Below the pieces are notes generated by a model. It saw only the letters and a program-made list of their open reading frames with translations. It ran no database searches and was not told the DNA's origin. From the NCBI GenBank assembly GCA_030525945.1, contig JAUNDT010000006.1, forward strand, positions 46,630-110,629: 64,000 nt of DNA. Reading direction: 5' to 3'. Positions 16,725 to 25,492 of this stretch are shown here, one piece after another (the stretch's first letter is position 1; every line of letters begins with the position of its first letter). The position numbers and the translations under genes are program-made. Origin of the DNA: Coriobacteriaceae bacterium. GTDB lineage: Bacteria; Actinomycetota; Coriobacteriia; Coriobacteriales; Coriobacteriaceae.

Positions 16725-17464
16725 GAGCGCTCCTTTTTCGCATTATCCTCGGCAGGCTTTTCCGAGCCTTCCGCTCCAGCCTTCTTTGCGTCCTTCTTAT
16801 TGGCAGGTGCATCTTCCTTGCTGTCATCCGCGCGCGGTGCCGACTCATTGGAAACCGCCAGCGTCACCATCCCGCGTGAAGTGGCGGCGAGCAGCTCGCG
16901 CACCGCACTGGGGCGGACGGCTAGCGTGACCCACGTTAAATCCCCGCCGTTCTCAGCCAAGGTGCTGGTGTCGACCACCTCGGCACTCATGAGCTTGTCG
17001 GCAACGCTGTCTTTGGATGCGTACACATCCACCTCCTGGCCGCGCGCCAAAACGCCGCCCACCGCATGCTCTGCGTCGCTGGCCACGCTGACCGCGACCT
17101 TGCCGCGCGGCACCTCCAGCGCACTGTCCGCGCGCTCGAAGTACGCTTCCGAAAGAGGCGTGTGGGCAGGTATGTGAGAGGTGGCAACACGGCCTGATAC
17201 CTGCGACAGGCTCGTCATGGCATCCTCGGGCAGCATGGTCGAAACCCATTCGAGCACCTCGGTGTTTCCCTCGTCGATCTTCTCGCCCGGTTCAATCGCC
17301 CGCCGCGCCACGCACACGCCAACCAAGTCTCCACCGTATCGAGCAGCCGCCTCGCGCTTGGCAGCCTCAGCGTCCGCACGCGCCCCCTGTATCGCCGTCC
17401 AAGCCAATACCGCAGCCGCGATACCCATGGCCGCGCTCGCCAGCAGCCGTGTTCTTTGCTTCAC
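16721..17464 (-). CDS. cpaB: CpaB/RcpC-like Flp pilus assembly protein
   Basis: About 247 residues: an N-terminal membrane anchor (LLASAAMGIAAAVLAW), a SAF-type domain (VARRAIEPGEKIDEGNTEVLEWV) and the RcpC/CpaB region (HIPAHTPLSEAYF, then VAVSVASDAEHAVGGVLARGQEVDVY). The C-terminal 45 residues are Lys/Glu/Ala-rich and disordered-looking. CpaB homologues sit outside the membrane and help form or gate the pilus channel; this lineage has no outer-membrane secretin. GTG at 17464 has AGGGCGG about 7 bases upstream; GTG at 17482 is an alternative start with a weaker site. It is the first gene of the tad operon. Confidence 0.8.
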   Translation of the reverse strand: MKQRTRLLASAAMGIAAAVLAWTAIQGARADAEAAKREAAARYGGDLVGVCVARRAIEPGEKIDEGNTEVLEWVSTMLPEDAMTSLSQVSGRVATSHIPAHTPLSEAYFERADSALEVPRGKVAVSVASDAEHAVGGVLARGQEVDVYASKDSVADKLMSAEVVDTSTLAENGGDLTWVTLAVRPSAVRELLAATSRGMVTLAVSNESAPRADDSKEDAPANKKDAKKAGAEGSEKPAEDNAKKERS

Positions 17465-17567
17465 AAAAGCACCGCCCTTCACGCACTCTTTCGTGTCATC
17501 TCGATTGTGCGAGCGTGCAGATCAAAGCTCGGGGTCGATTAAAGAAAGCGCTTGCGCATCTGTACGG

Positions 17568-17599
17568 CTTCCTGTCCGGTATCTGACCGGCACAGGAAG
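17568..17599. promoter_or_regulatory. Bulged inverted repeat upstream of cpaB, possible operator
   Basis: CTTCCTGTCCGGT (17568-17580) pairs with ACCGG-C-ACAGGAAG (17586-17599), 13 pairs with a single bulged base and a 5-base loop. It has no T-run, so it is less likely a terminator. Its place 104 bases before the first tad gene suggests an operator or leader structure. Confidence 0.45.
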
Positions 17600-17764
17600 A
17601 ACCCGGCCAGAAAACACCCACCGCAGGGAAAGACGGCATGGGGTTTTCCACAGCCATAACGGACCCTCCCGCGCCACTGCCCGCCCCACGCCGGCGCACA
17701 GCAAAAACCACCCAGCCCCCTTCCCACAGCCATACACCCACGCTTACCTGCCAAAACGCCGCCC

Positions 17765-17803
17765 TCAAAACAAAGAAGCCGCCCGCACCACGTGCGAACG
17801 GCT
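17765..17803 (-). terminator. Likely terminator of rsgA
   Basis: On the minus strand GCCG..CGCAC and GTGCG..CGGC pair (17778-17803) and are followed by TTCTTTGTTTT. It lies 28 bases past the rsgA stop. Confidence 0.6.
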
Positions 17804-17830
17804 CAAACAGCTCATATGATCTCTTCGGTT

Positions 17831-19054
17831 TTACATATGGATATCCGGGTCCAGGCTCTGCGCGCTCACGCGCATCTCGCTTGCGAGCGCCAAGAACGCG
17901 TCGAGCCTTACCTGCGCGATCTCGCCCGACTCCACTCCTTCGCGCACCGCGCAGCCGGGTTCGTGCGTATGCGTGCAGTCGTTGAACCGGCAAGCGTGCG
18001 ACGCCTCGACCACCTCGGGAAACGACCGCGCCAGCCCGCGCTCATGGCCCACGAGCGGCAAGGAGCGCAAGCCCGGGCAATCCGCGATGACGCCGCAGGG
18101 CTCGGGCAGGGCAACCATGATGCGTGCCACCGTCGTGTGCCTGCCCGCGTCGTCGCGCTCGCGCACGGCACTCGTCTCCAGCGCATCCGCACCCAACAGC
18201 GTGTTAAGCAGCGTAGACTTGCCCGCGCCCGACTCGCCCAAAATCATGCCCACGCTTCCTTGCGGGATACAGGCGCGAACCTCGTCCAGGCCTTCGCCCG
18301 TACGCGACGACGTCGCAATCACCCGCACGCCCTCGCCCGCCAGGCAGCGCAAATCATCCGCGGCCTCGGCGACCTCCGCGGCGTCGCAGCGGTCCACCTT
18401 GGTCAGCACCACCACAGGCTCGGCCCCGCAATCATGCGCGAGCACGAGCGAGCGGGCAACGCGATCGCGCATGAGCTGCAGCGTATCGCGCTCGGCACCC
18501 ATGGGCTGCACGATAAAGATCACGTCCACGTTGGCCGCCAGCACTTGGCGCTCCCCGCGGTTCTTGCCGCGCCAGCGCTCAAACGCCGTCTCGCGCGGCA
18601 GCACGCGCAAAATCACGCCCATGTCATGGCTGGGAGACACCCGCACCGCCACAAAGTCGCCCACCGAGGGCAAAAGGCCGTCCACGCCCGCGGCCGTGGC
18701 CACTTCCGCATCGGGCACCGCGGCACCTCCGCGCTTGGCATGCCGGTCGGCGCGCCCCGCACGGCCCGCAGCAGCACCCCTACCAGCGGCTCCGCCACGG
18801 CCGGCTCCGCCGCGCTTCTTCCCCTTGCCCTTGGCGAACTCCACCGCATGCTCGGCGCGAAGCAGCTCGCCCGCAGCCGTTGCGATCATGGGGAACCCGC
18901 GGTCCAGGCGCACCACCGCGCCCAGCTCAATCTCGGCAGCGGGTACGTCTCCCGCCGCGGCAATCTCTTCCCGAGCCGTCTCAAACGCAGAGACCTGCGC
19001 GCCGGAAGCACGCAGGTCCCCAAAACTCGGAATATGTTCCAAGATGTCAGCCAC
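17831..19054 (-). CDS. rsgA: Ribosome small subunit-dependent GTPase RsgA
   Basis: A 407-residue circularly permuted GTPase that checks 30S subunit maturation. Motifs appear in the permuted order: NVDVIFIV, LTKVD (G4), SSRTGEG (G5), GESGAGKST (Walker A), DDAGRHTT (switch), DCPGLRSL (G3), then the zinc-binding knuckle CRFNDCTHTHEPGC. Between the N-terminal OB-fold strands (about residues 74-110) lies a low-complexity Gly/Ala/Arg/Lys-rich loop that other RsgA proteins lack. GTG at 19054 follows AGGAGAAGG by about 5 bases. A P-type ATPase gene lies 19 bases upstream on the same strand. Confidence 0.93.
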   Translation of the reverse strand: MADILEHIPSFGDLRASGAQVSAFETAREEIAAAGDVPAAEIELGAVVRLDRGFPMIATAAGELLRAEHAVEFAKGKGKKRGGAGRGGAAGRGAAAGRAGRADRHAKRGGAAVPDAEVATAAGVDGLLPSVGDFVAVRVSPSHDMGVILRVLPRETAFERWRGKNRGERQVLAANVDVIFIVQPMGAERDTLQLMRDRVARSLVLAHDCGAEPVVVLTKVDRCDAAEVAEAADDLRCLAGEGVRVIATSSRTGEGLDEVRACIPQGSVGMILGESGAGKSTLLNTLLGADALETSAVRERDDAGRHTTVARIMVALPEPCGVIADCPGLRSLPLVGHERGLARSFPEVVEASHACRFNDCTHTHEPGCAVREGVESGEIAQVRLDAFLALASEMRVSAQSLDPDIHM

Positions 19055-19073
19055 GAAAGCCTTCTCCTAGCAC

Positions 19074-21752
19074 TTAATCCTGGTTCTTCTCCACACGGCG
19101 CATGACGGCCTTGTAGACCTCCATGATCGGGATGATCAGGAACGCCAGGCCGAGCGCGGCGAGCAGCGCCTCGGGCTTCAGGGTCATGAAGCCGAAGACG
19201 TTGGCGAGGAAGTCGACCTCAACCGGCACGACCGTCAGCACGAGCGCCAGGACGGCAGCGCCCCACAGCCACTTGTTCTGCTTCTTCATGGTGAAGATGG
19301 AGGCGCGGCGGCTGCGCATGTTGAAGGAGTGGAAGATCTCAACCATGGACAGGGTGATGAAGGCCATGGTCACGCCCTCGGCATCCGGCACGCCGTCGAG
19401 CAGCATGCCCATGTCGATGGCGCCGTTGTGGAAGTACATGCCCGTAAAGAACGAGGCGAGCACGAGCACGGTGATGATGACGCCCTGGAACGCGATGTCG
19501 AGGCCCATGCCGCCGGCGAACACGCCGTCAGAGGCCTTGCGGGGCTTGCGCTTCATAACGTCGCCCTCGGCCTCCTCCATGCCGAGCGCGAGGGCCGGCA
19601 GGGAGTCGGTAATGAGGTTGATCCACAGCAGCTGAACCGGCTGGAAGATGGTGAAGCCGATCAGCGTGGACACGAACACCGAGAGCACCTCGGCGATGTT
19701 CGCAGACAGCAGGAACTGGATGACCTTGCGGATGTTGTCGTAAATACGACGGCCTTCCTCCACCGCGTGGATGATGGTGGCGAAGTTGTCGTCGGCGAGC
19801 ACCATGTCGGCGACGTTCTTGGTGACGTCGGTGCCGGTGATGCCCATGCCCACGCCGATGTCGGCGCGCTTGATGGACGGGGCGTCGTTCACGCCGTCGC
19901 CGGTCATGGCGACGATGTTGCCCAGGCTCTTCCAGGCGTCAACGATGCGGGCCTTGTGCTCGGGCTGAACGCGCGCGTAGACGGAGATCTCGGTCACGCG
20001 GGTCTTGAAGTCCTCGTCGGAGATCTTGTCCAGGTCGGCGCCGGTGATGGCCTGGGACGCGTCGGTCACGATGCCGAGGTCCTTGGCGATGGCGACGGCG
20101 GTGTCGATGTGGTCGCCGGTGATCATGACCGGGCGGATGCCGGCCTCCTTGGCCTCGACGATGGCCGCGATGACCTCAGGGCGAACCGGGTCGATCATGC
20201 CGGACAGGCCGCAGAACACGAGGTCGTGCTCGAGGGCCTCAGGCGAGAAGTCCGCAGGGGCCTCAGCGTAGGTGCGGTTGGCGAGCGCCAGCACGCGCAG
20301 GGCCTGGTCGGCCATGGCCTTGTTGGCGGCCAGGATCTCGTTGCGGCGGGCCTCGGTGAGCTCGACGACCTCACCGTTCTCGTACACATGGGTGCACAGG
20401 CCGATGACGACGTCGGGAGCACCCTTGGTGGACTGCTCGAAGTCACCGTCAACGTCCTTGACCACGACGGACATCATCTTGCGGCCGGAGTCGAACGGGG
20501 CTTCGCCCACACGCGGGCGCTCGGCCTTGACGGTCTTCATGCCGGCCTTGGCGGCGTCGTTCACGAGGGCGCACTCGGTGGGCTCGCCCACGGCCTCGCC
20601 CTTCTCCTCGTCCCACTCGGCGTCGGAGCACAGCGCCATGCCGGCGAGGAACTTGTCCTCAGGCGCGGCGAGCTCATGCTTAACGACGGTCATCTTGTTC
20701 TGGGTGAGGGTGCCGGTCTTATCGGAGCAGATGATCTGGGTGCAGCCGAGGGTCTCGACGGCGGTCATCTTGCGGATGATGGCCTGGCGCTTGGACATCT
20801 TGGTGACGCCCATGGACAGCACGATGGTCACGACGGCCACGAGGCCCTCGGGGATGGCGGCGACGGCCAGGGACACGGCGACCATGAAGGTGTCGAGCAT
20901 CATGGCCGGGTTGGAGCCCAGCTCGCCGAAGTGGCGCACGATGTCGACGGCGAAGATGATCACGCAGATGGCCAGCACGAGCTTGGTCAGGATGCCGGAG
21001 AGCTCGTTGAGCTTCATCTGAAGCGGCGTGAGCTCCTTCTTGGCCTGCGTGAGCGCAGAGGCGATCTTGCCCATCTCGGTGTTCATGCCGGTGCCCACCA
21101 CGACGGCGCGGCCGCGGCCGTACACCACGGTGGAGCCCATGTAGCACATGTTCTTGCGGTCGCCCAGCGGCACGTCGTCGGTGCCCTCGGCGAGCTCGAT
21201 CACGTTGGCGTGCTTCTCGACCGGGACGGACTCGCCGGTGAGGGCGGCCTCCTCGATCTTCATGGACGCGCTCTCGATCACGCGGCAGTCGGCCGGGACG
21301 GAGTCGCCGGCCTCGAGCAGGACCACGTCACCGGGCACGAGCTCGGAGCTGGCGAGGTGCAGCAGCTTGCCGTCGCGAATCACCTTGGACTGGGCGGCGC
21401 TCATCTCCTGCAGCGCCTCGAGCGCCTGCTCGGACTTGGCCTCCTGGACCACGCCGAGCACGGAGTTCAAAATAACGACGGACAGAATAATGGCGGCGTC
21501 TGCCCACTCGGGCTCGCCCTGGATGAAGCCCGTGATAACGGAGATCGCGGCCGCAACGAGCAGCATGATGACCATGGGGTCGGCCATCTGCTCGAAGAAG
21601 CGCTTCCACATGGGCGTCTTCTCTTCTTCATCCAGTTTGTTCGGACCGACGCTCGCCAGGCGCGCCTGCGCCTCGGCGGCAGTCAGACCCGAATCGGCGC
21701 TCGTGGATTGCTCCTCGAGCATGTCCTCAGCCGAAGCCAAGTACTCTTTCAA
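19074..21752 (-). CDS. P-type cation-transporting ATPase (Ca2+ type)
   Basis: An 892-residue P-type II ATPase. It has an N-terminal cation ATPase domain (LTAAEAQARLASVGPN), membrane segments M1-M2, the actuator motif TGES, PEGL in M4 (IPEGLVAVVTIVLSMG), the phosphorylation site CSDKTGTLTQNKM, KGAPD in the nucleotide domain, the hinge TGDGVNDAPSIK, NLITDSLPALALG in M6 and four further C-terminal membrane helices. This pattern fits bacterial Ca2+-exporting pumps of the SERCA/PMCA-like group; ion specificity is inferred. The start is probably TTG at 21752, since GGGAGGGG lies 5 bases before it; the ATG at 21800 has no such site. Confidence 0.9.
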   Translation of the reverse strand: MKEYLASAEDMLEEQSTSADSGLTAAEAQARLASVGPNKLDEEEKTPMWKRFFEQMADPMVIMLLVAAAISVITGFIQGEPEWADAAIILSVVILNSVLGVVQEAKSEQALEALQEMSAAQSKVIRDGKLLHLASSELVPGDVVLLEAGDSVPADCRVIESASMKIEEAALTGESVPVEKHANVIELAEGTDDVPLGDRKNMCYMGSTVVYGRGRAVVVGTGMNTEMGKIASALTQAKKELTPLQMKLNELSGILTKLVLAICVIIFAVDIVRHFGELGSNPAMMLDTFMVAVSLAVAAIPEGLVAVVTIVLSMGVTKMSKRQAIIRKMTAVETLGCTQIICSDKTGTLTQNKMTVVKHELAAPEDKFLAGMALCSDAEWDEEKGEAVGEPTECALVNDAAKAGMKTVKAERPRVGEAPFDSGRKMMSVVVKDVDGDFEQSTKGAPDVVIGLCTHVYENGEVVELTEARRNEILAANKAMADQALRVLALANRTYAEAPADFSPEALEHDLVFCGLSGMIDPVRPEVIAAIVEAKEAGIRPVMITGDHIDTAVAIAKDLGIVTDASQAITGADLDKISDEDFKTRVTEISVYARVQPEHKARIVDAWKSLGNIVAMTGDGVNDAPSIKRADIGVGMGITGTDVTKNVADMVLADDNFATIIHAVEEGRRIYDNIRKVIQFLLSANIAEVLSVFVSTLIGFTIFQPVQLLWINLITDSLPALALGMEEAEGDVMKRKPRKASDGVFAGGMGLDIAFQGVIITVLVLASFFTGMYFHNGAIDMGMLLDGVPDAEGVTMAFITLSMVEIFHSFNMRSRRASIFTMKKQNKWLWGAAVLALVLTVVPVEVDFLANVFGFMTLKPEALLAALGLAFLIIPIMEVYKAVMRRVEKNQD

Positions 21753-21826
21753 TCTGACCCCTCCCGGAGTATGCCAAGCGGGACGCAGGCGTTTGGCCAC
21801 GCCCCAATCCTACAGTCTGACACCCG

Positions 21827-21855
21827 ATTATAATTCCCAGCGGAGGGGCAAGGGC
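21827..21855 (-). promoter_or_regulatory. Putative promoter of the Ca2+ ATPase gene
   Basis: A perfect TATAAT on the minus strand (21827-21832) lies about 75 bases before the proposed TTG start. The -35 is weak (GCCCTT with a 17-base spacer). Confidence 0.45.
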
Positions 21856-21999
21856 TTGTCATAGGGCATCATGGTACCCAAGCGGAGGGTCTTTATACGG
21901 CTGCCCACCTCAATCGGGCGCAATGTCCACAACCGCTCCTACGCTCGGGGCCGAAATGCAAGAGCAATGTGTAATGAATCGGCACGCGGTCGATTTGTG

Positions 22000-22028
22000 T
22001 CGATAAGCGGCGCTCCTTTTCCTATAAT
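22000..22028 (+). promoter_or_regulatory. Putative promoter of pyk
   Basis: TATAAT at 22023-22028 lies 45 bases before the pyk ATG. The -35 region at 22000-22005 is a poor match. Confidence 0.55.
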
Positions 22029-22073
22029 GTTCCCATGTTTGAAGCGCTCATCCACAATCAGATGGAGGTCTGA

Positions 22074-23543
22074 ATGCAGCAGAAGCAGAAGCGCACGAAA
22101 ATCGTTTGTACCATGGGCCCTGCCTGTGACAACGACGAGACGATTTGCGAAATGCTCAAGGCGGGCATGAACGTCGCCCGTTTCAATTTCTCCCACGGCT
22201 CTTATGAGGAGCACCAGGGCCGCATCGAGCGCGTCCGCCGCTGCGCCGAGAAGGTCGGCAAGCCCGTCGGCATCCTGCTCGACACCAAGGGCCCCGAGGT
22301 CCGCACCGGCCTGCTCGAGGGCCACGCCAAGGTCGAGGTCCACGCCGGCGACAAGATCACCGTTACCGCCCAGCCCACCTCCGAGGACTGGCTCGGCAAC
22401 GCCTCCCACATCTCCCTGGACTACCTCGAGCTTCCCTCCGAGGCTGAGCCCGGCTCCATCATCCTGATCGACGACGGCCTGGTCGGCCTCGAGGTCGAGT
22501 CCATCGACGGCCAGGACATGCACTGCGTCGTCATGAACAACGGCCTGATCGGCGAGCGCAAGGGCGTCAACATCCCCAACGTCGACATCTCCCTGCCCGC
22601 CGTCACCGAGCGCGACCGTCAGGACATCCTGTTCGGCCTCACCCAGAACATCGACTACATCGCCGCGTCCTTCATCCGCAACGGCAAGGCCGTCGAGGAG
22701 ATCCGCGAGCTGTGCCGTGCCAACGGCGGCGAGCACGTCACCATCTTCCCCAAGATCGAGTGCGCTCTGGGCGTTGAGAAGTTCGACGAGATCCTCGAGG
22801 CTTCCGACGGCATCATGGTCGCCCGCGGCGACCTGGGCATCGAGATCGCCCCTGAGCTCGTTCCCCACGTGCAGAAGGAGATCATCCGCAAGTGCAACGA
22901 GGCCTACAAGCCCGTCATCACCGCCACGCAGATGCTCGACTCCATGCAGCAGAACCCGCGCCCGACCCGCGCTGAGGTCACCGACGTCGCGAACGCCATC
23001 TACGACGGCACCGACGCCGTGATGCTCTCCGGCGAGACCGCTGCCGGCAAGTACCCGGTCGAGGCCGTGCGCATGCAGGCCCAGATCGCCATCGAGACCG
23101 AGAAGCACCTCCCGGCTCACGCCCCGCTCAAGGTTCCCGAGGGCGCTACCGGCACCCGCGTGGTCAACAACGTCGTGGGCATGTCCGCCGTTCAGATGGC
23201 CACCACGGTCGGCGCCAAGTGCCTCACCGTGCCCACCACCACCGGCCGCACCGCTCGCCTCATCTCCCACTTCCGCCCGAACATGCCTATCCTGGCGTTC
23301 TCCCGCCACGACTGGGCCGTTCAGCAGATGATCATGTACTGGGGCGTTATCCCGCGCAAGGCCGAGATCACCCAGGGCACCGTCAACGGCACCATCGTCA
23401 AGGCTGTCGAGACGGCCAAGGAGTGCGGCTTCGTCCAGAAGGGCGACCTGACGGTTGCCACCGCCGGCGACGCTCGCCTCTCCGTTGAGCTCGAGGGCAA
23501 GATCTCCTCGACCAACCTCGCCTACGTCGCTCAGGTCCGCTAA
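22074..23543 (+). CDS. pyk: Pyruvate kinase
   Basis: A 489-residue enzyme that converts phosphoenolpyruvate and ADP to pyruvate and ATP in glycolysis. Motifs include TKIVCTMGPAC, AGMNVARFNFSHG, LDTKGPEVRTG, FPKIEC, the active-site signature MVARGDLGIEI, KPVITATQMLDSM, and MLSGETAAGKYPVEAV. The C-terminal allosteric domain is present (TTTGRTARLISHFRPN). It lacks the extra PEP-utiliser-like C-terminal domain of some Bacillus enzymes. GGAGGT lies 4 bases before the ATG. Codon choice is strongly biased to C- and G-ending codons, as in highly expressed genes. It is monocistronic on the plus strand, with its own promoter and terminator. Confidence 0.97.
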   Translation: MQQKQKRTKIVCTMGPACDNDETICEMLKAGMNVARFNFSHGSYEEHQGRIERVRRCAEKVGKPVGILLDTKGPEVRTGLLEGHAKVEVHAGDKITVTAQPTSEDWLGNASHISLDYLELPSEAEPGSIILIDDGLVGLEVESIDGQDMHCVVMNNGLIGERKGVNIPNVDISLPAVTERDRQDILFGLTQNIDYIAASFIRNGKAVEEIRELCRANGGEHVTIFPKIECALGVEKFDEILEASDGIMVARGDLGIEIAPELVPHVQKEIIRKCNEAYKPVITATQMLDSMQQNPRPTRAEVTDVANAIYDGTDAVMLSGETAAGKYPVEAVRMQAQIAIETEKHLPAHAPLKVPEGATGTRVVNNVVGMSAVQMATTVGAKCLTVPTTTGRTARLISHFRPNMPILAFSRHDWAVQQMIMYWGVIPRKAEITQGTVNGTIVKAVETAKECGFVQKGDLTVATAGDARLSVELEGKISSTNLAYVAQVR

Positions 23544-23570
23544 GACGCTTTCGCGCTGTATAACCGCCTG

Positions 23571-23606
23571 AAAAAAGAGGGTCCGGGTATCCGGGCCCTC
23601 TTTTTT
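23571..23606 (+). terminator. Rho-independent terminator of pyk
   Basis: GAGGGTCCGG pairs with CCGGGCCCTC around GTAT (23577-23600), preceded by six A and followed by six T. It is a strong terminator in the plus direction and symmetric enough to work in both. Confidence 0.93.
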
Positions 23607-23671
23607 GGTGCGCGTTCTTGGGTTGACCATGTTCATGGCCATGCGGTGCTATCGTTTGCCGCCGCGCTATG

Positions 23672-23697
23672 AAAAAAGGGGGCAGTTGCCCGCCCCC
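23672..23697 (-). terminator. Rho-independent terminator of nhaA
   Basis: On the minus strand GGGGGC and GCCCCC pair across an 8-base loop and are followed by TTTTTT. It lies 46 bases past the nhaA stop. Confidence 0.85.
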
Positions 23698-23742
23698 TCG
23701 AAATGCAAGCTCGCACGCTGCGAGACCACGCCCTCTGCTGCG

Positions 23743-25119
23743 CTACGCGGCCTTCACCGCGTCGCTCTTAGCGGGCTTTTTCTTGCAGACAAAGTGCATG
23801 AACACCATGCCCACCACGGCCGCGGTAACGGAACCCAGCAGGATGGCCGCCTTGGCCGCCAGCAGCTCGAAAGGCTCCGCGGGGAACGCCAGACCCGAAA
23901 TGAGGATCGACATGGTAAAGCCGATGCCGCCCAGAATGCCAACGCCCATAATGTGGCCCCAGCTCACGCGGCGCGGAAGCTCGCAGATGCCGAACTTGAC
24001 CATGAGGAAGGTCATGCCCGCAATGCCGATAGGCTTGCCGAGCACCATGCCAAAGTACGTGCCCAAGGCGACCGGATCGAGCGCCAACGCCATCGGGTCA
24101 ACGCCCACCAGGCGCACCTGCGCGTTCACGAATGCAAAGATGGGCAGGATGATAAAGTTCACCGGCGTGGAGATCATGCGCTCCAAGCGGATCAGCGGAG
24201 GCGTTACGCGGTGCATGACGCGCTCGGCGCCCAACGTGGCGTGCGTAAAGTCGTGCTGGCCGAGGATATGCGCGTCGTCGTCATAGCGGTCGACCATATC
24301 GGGCATATAGCCGTGCAGCCACTCACTCAGGTGGTTCAGGTGAATGCCGGACTTGGCGGGCACGGCAAACGCCAGGATCACGCCGGCGAGCGTTGCGTGC
24401 ACGCCCGACTGGTACAGGCAGAACCACAGCACCAGGCCGCCCACGATATAGGGCCGCAGATGGAAATGCTGCGTTTTGTTCAGCATGAACAGGACCGCGG
24501 TCACGAGTCCCGCGCACACGAGCCAGCGCACGTCGGGCGCATGGCCGTAGAAGATGGCGATCGCGGCGATCGAGATGAGGTCGTCGGCGATGGCGAGCGT
24601 GGAGAAGAACACGCGCACGCCCGCCGGCACCCTGTTGCCCAGCAGCGAGAGCACGCCTAGGGCAAAGGCGATGTCGGTTGCCATGGGGATCGCCCAGCCG
24701 TTGAGCGCGCCGTCTTTGTTGAGGAACGCGTAGATGCAGGCGGGAACGACCACGCCGCCCACCGCCGCGAGCATGGGCAGCAGCGCCTGGCGCGGGCGCC
24801 TGAGCTCGCCCACCGTCATCTCGTACTTGAGCTCGATGCCCACCAGCAAAAAGAAGATCGCCATCAGGAAATCGTTCACGAACAGCTCGACTGTCATCGA
24901 GGCGGTGAAGCTGCCGATGCCGATGGAGATGGGCTCGAGCAGGAAATGGTGGATGGCCTCGTATGCGTCGGTGTTGGCGCACACAACTGCGGCGATTGCG
25001 GCGAGCACCATCACCGCGGCGGCGACCGTGCCGTTCTCGGTGATGCGCTCTATGACGTCGTGACGTGCAATGCGCTTGCGCTGGGTCTCGGTAAACAGCT
25101 GCTCGTTGTTCTTGTCCAT
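23743..25119 (-). CDS. nhaA: Na+/H+ antiporter NhaA
   Basis: A 458-residue NhaA antiporter that exchanges internal Na+ for external H+. It has about 12 membrane segments. Recognisable motifs are FFLLVGIELKYE, GWAIPMATDIAFALGVLSLLG (with the paired Asp residues of the transport site: ATDIAFA and IADDLISI), and the helix around GKPIGIAGMTFLMVKFG. A charged, cytoplasmic loop near residues 270-290 (DRYDDDAHILGQHD) is present as in other actinobacterial NhaA. The ATG at 25119 follows AAGGGG by 5 bases. It is flanked by terminators and is probably monocistronic. Confidence 0.94.
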   Translation of the reverse strand: MDKNNEQLFTETQRKRIARHDVIERITENGTVAAAVMVLAAIAAVVCANTDAYEAIHHFLLEPISIGIGSFTASMTVELFVNDFLMAIFFLLVGIELKYEMTVGELRRPRQALLPMLAAVGGVVVPACIYAFLNKDGALNGWAIPMATDIAFALGVLSLLGNRVPAGVRVFFSTLAIADDLISIAAIAIFYGHAPDVRWLVCAGLVTAVLFMLNKTQHFHLRPYIVGGLVLWFCLYQSGVHATLAGVILAFAVPAKSGIHLNHLSEWLHGYMPDMVDRYDDDAHILGQHDFTHATLGAERVMHRVTPPLIRLERMISTPVNFIILPIFAFVNAQVRLVGVDPMALALDPVALGTYFGMVLGKPIGIAGMTFLMVKFGICELPRRVSWGHIMGVGILGGIGFTMSILISGLAFPAEPFELLAAKAAILLGSVTAAVVGMVFMHFVCKKKPAKSDAVKAA

Positions 25120-25492
25120 GGCGGCCCCTTCCATTCATCGCAGCCCCGCACGCGCTCAGCCACGCCGTGTAACTGACATGGCAAGCCGCGCGGGCTTCAT
25201 CAAAAAACGGTTCGTACCACCTCGCGTGTTACGAACCGCCTCCGTTATCGAACTCGTATGTATCTATGGTACCCATAGGGCATGCGCCGCTGATACGGTT
25301 TGAATATCGGTTCCAGACCGATTCCAAAAATGGCGCCCTGCGGACGTGCCGGCGCTCCCGCCTCGGGCGTCGGGCGCCCAGCGCGTGCCGAGCGAGATGT
25401 CTGCGTGCGCCGATTGCGAGGCGCAGCGCCCGCGCCGCCCGGTGCGCCTCCGCGCCGAACAGCACCGCCGCCCCGGGCGCGGCTTCGACGCG
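25120..25492. other. Gene-free gap between hspR and nhaA
   Basis: The 373 bases hold the terminator at 25202-25238 and a very GC-rich stretch (25330-25490) after the hspR stop. Open frames here look like frame shadows, with Arg/Ala-rich translations and no ribosome-binding sites. No gene is supported. Confidence 0.55.
25202..25238 (-). terminator. Terminator after the hspR / heat-shock genes
   Basis: CGGTTCGTA (25208-25216) and TACGAACCG (25230-25238) are perfect complements; on the minus strand they are followed by TTTTTTG. It lies about 255 bases past the hspR stop. Confidence 0.8.

Larger units (their letters stand above)
17465..17830. other. Intergenic region before the tad operon
   Basis: It holds a likely rsgA terminator (17765-17803), a GC-rich filler and a 13-bp bulged hairpin (17568-17599) about 105 bases before cpaB. 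No convincing -10/-35 pair for the tad operon was found. Confidence 0.5.
21753..22073. other. Divergent promoter region between the Ca2+ ATPase and pyk
   Basis: This 321-base gap has a plus-strand -10 for pyk (22023-22028) and a minus-strand -10 for the ATPase (21827-21832). No further gene or repeat was found. Confidence 0.55.

Noticed and set aside
25229..25465. Small minus-strand gene downstream of hspR
   Set aside because: Arg/Ala-rich translation typical of a frame shadow in GC-rich DNA, with no ribosome-binding site.
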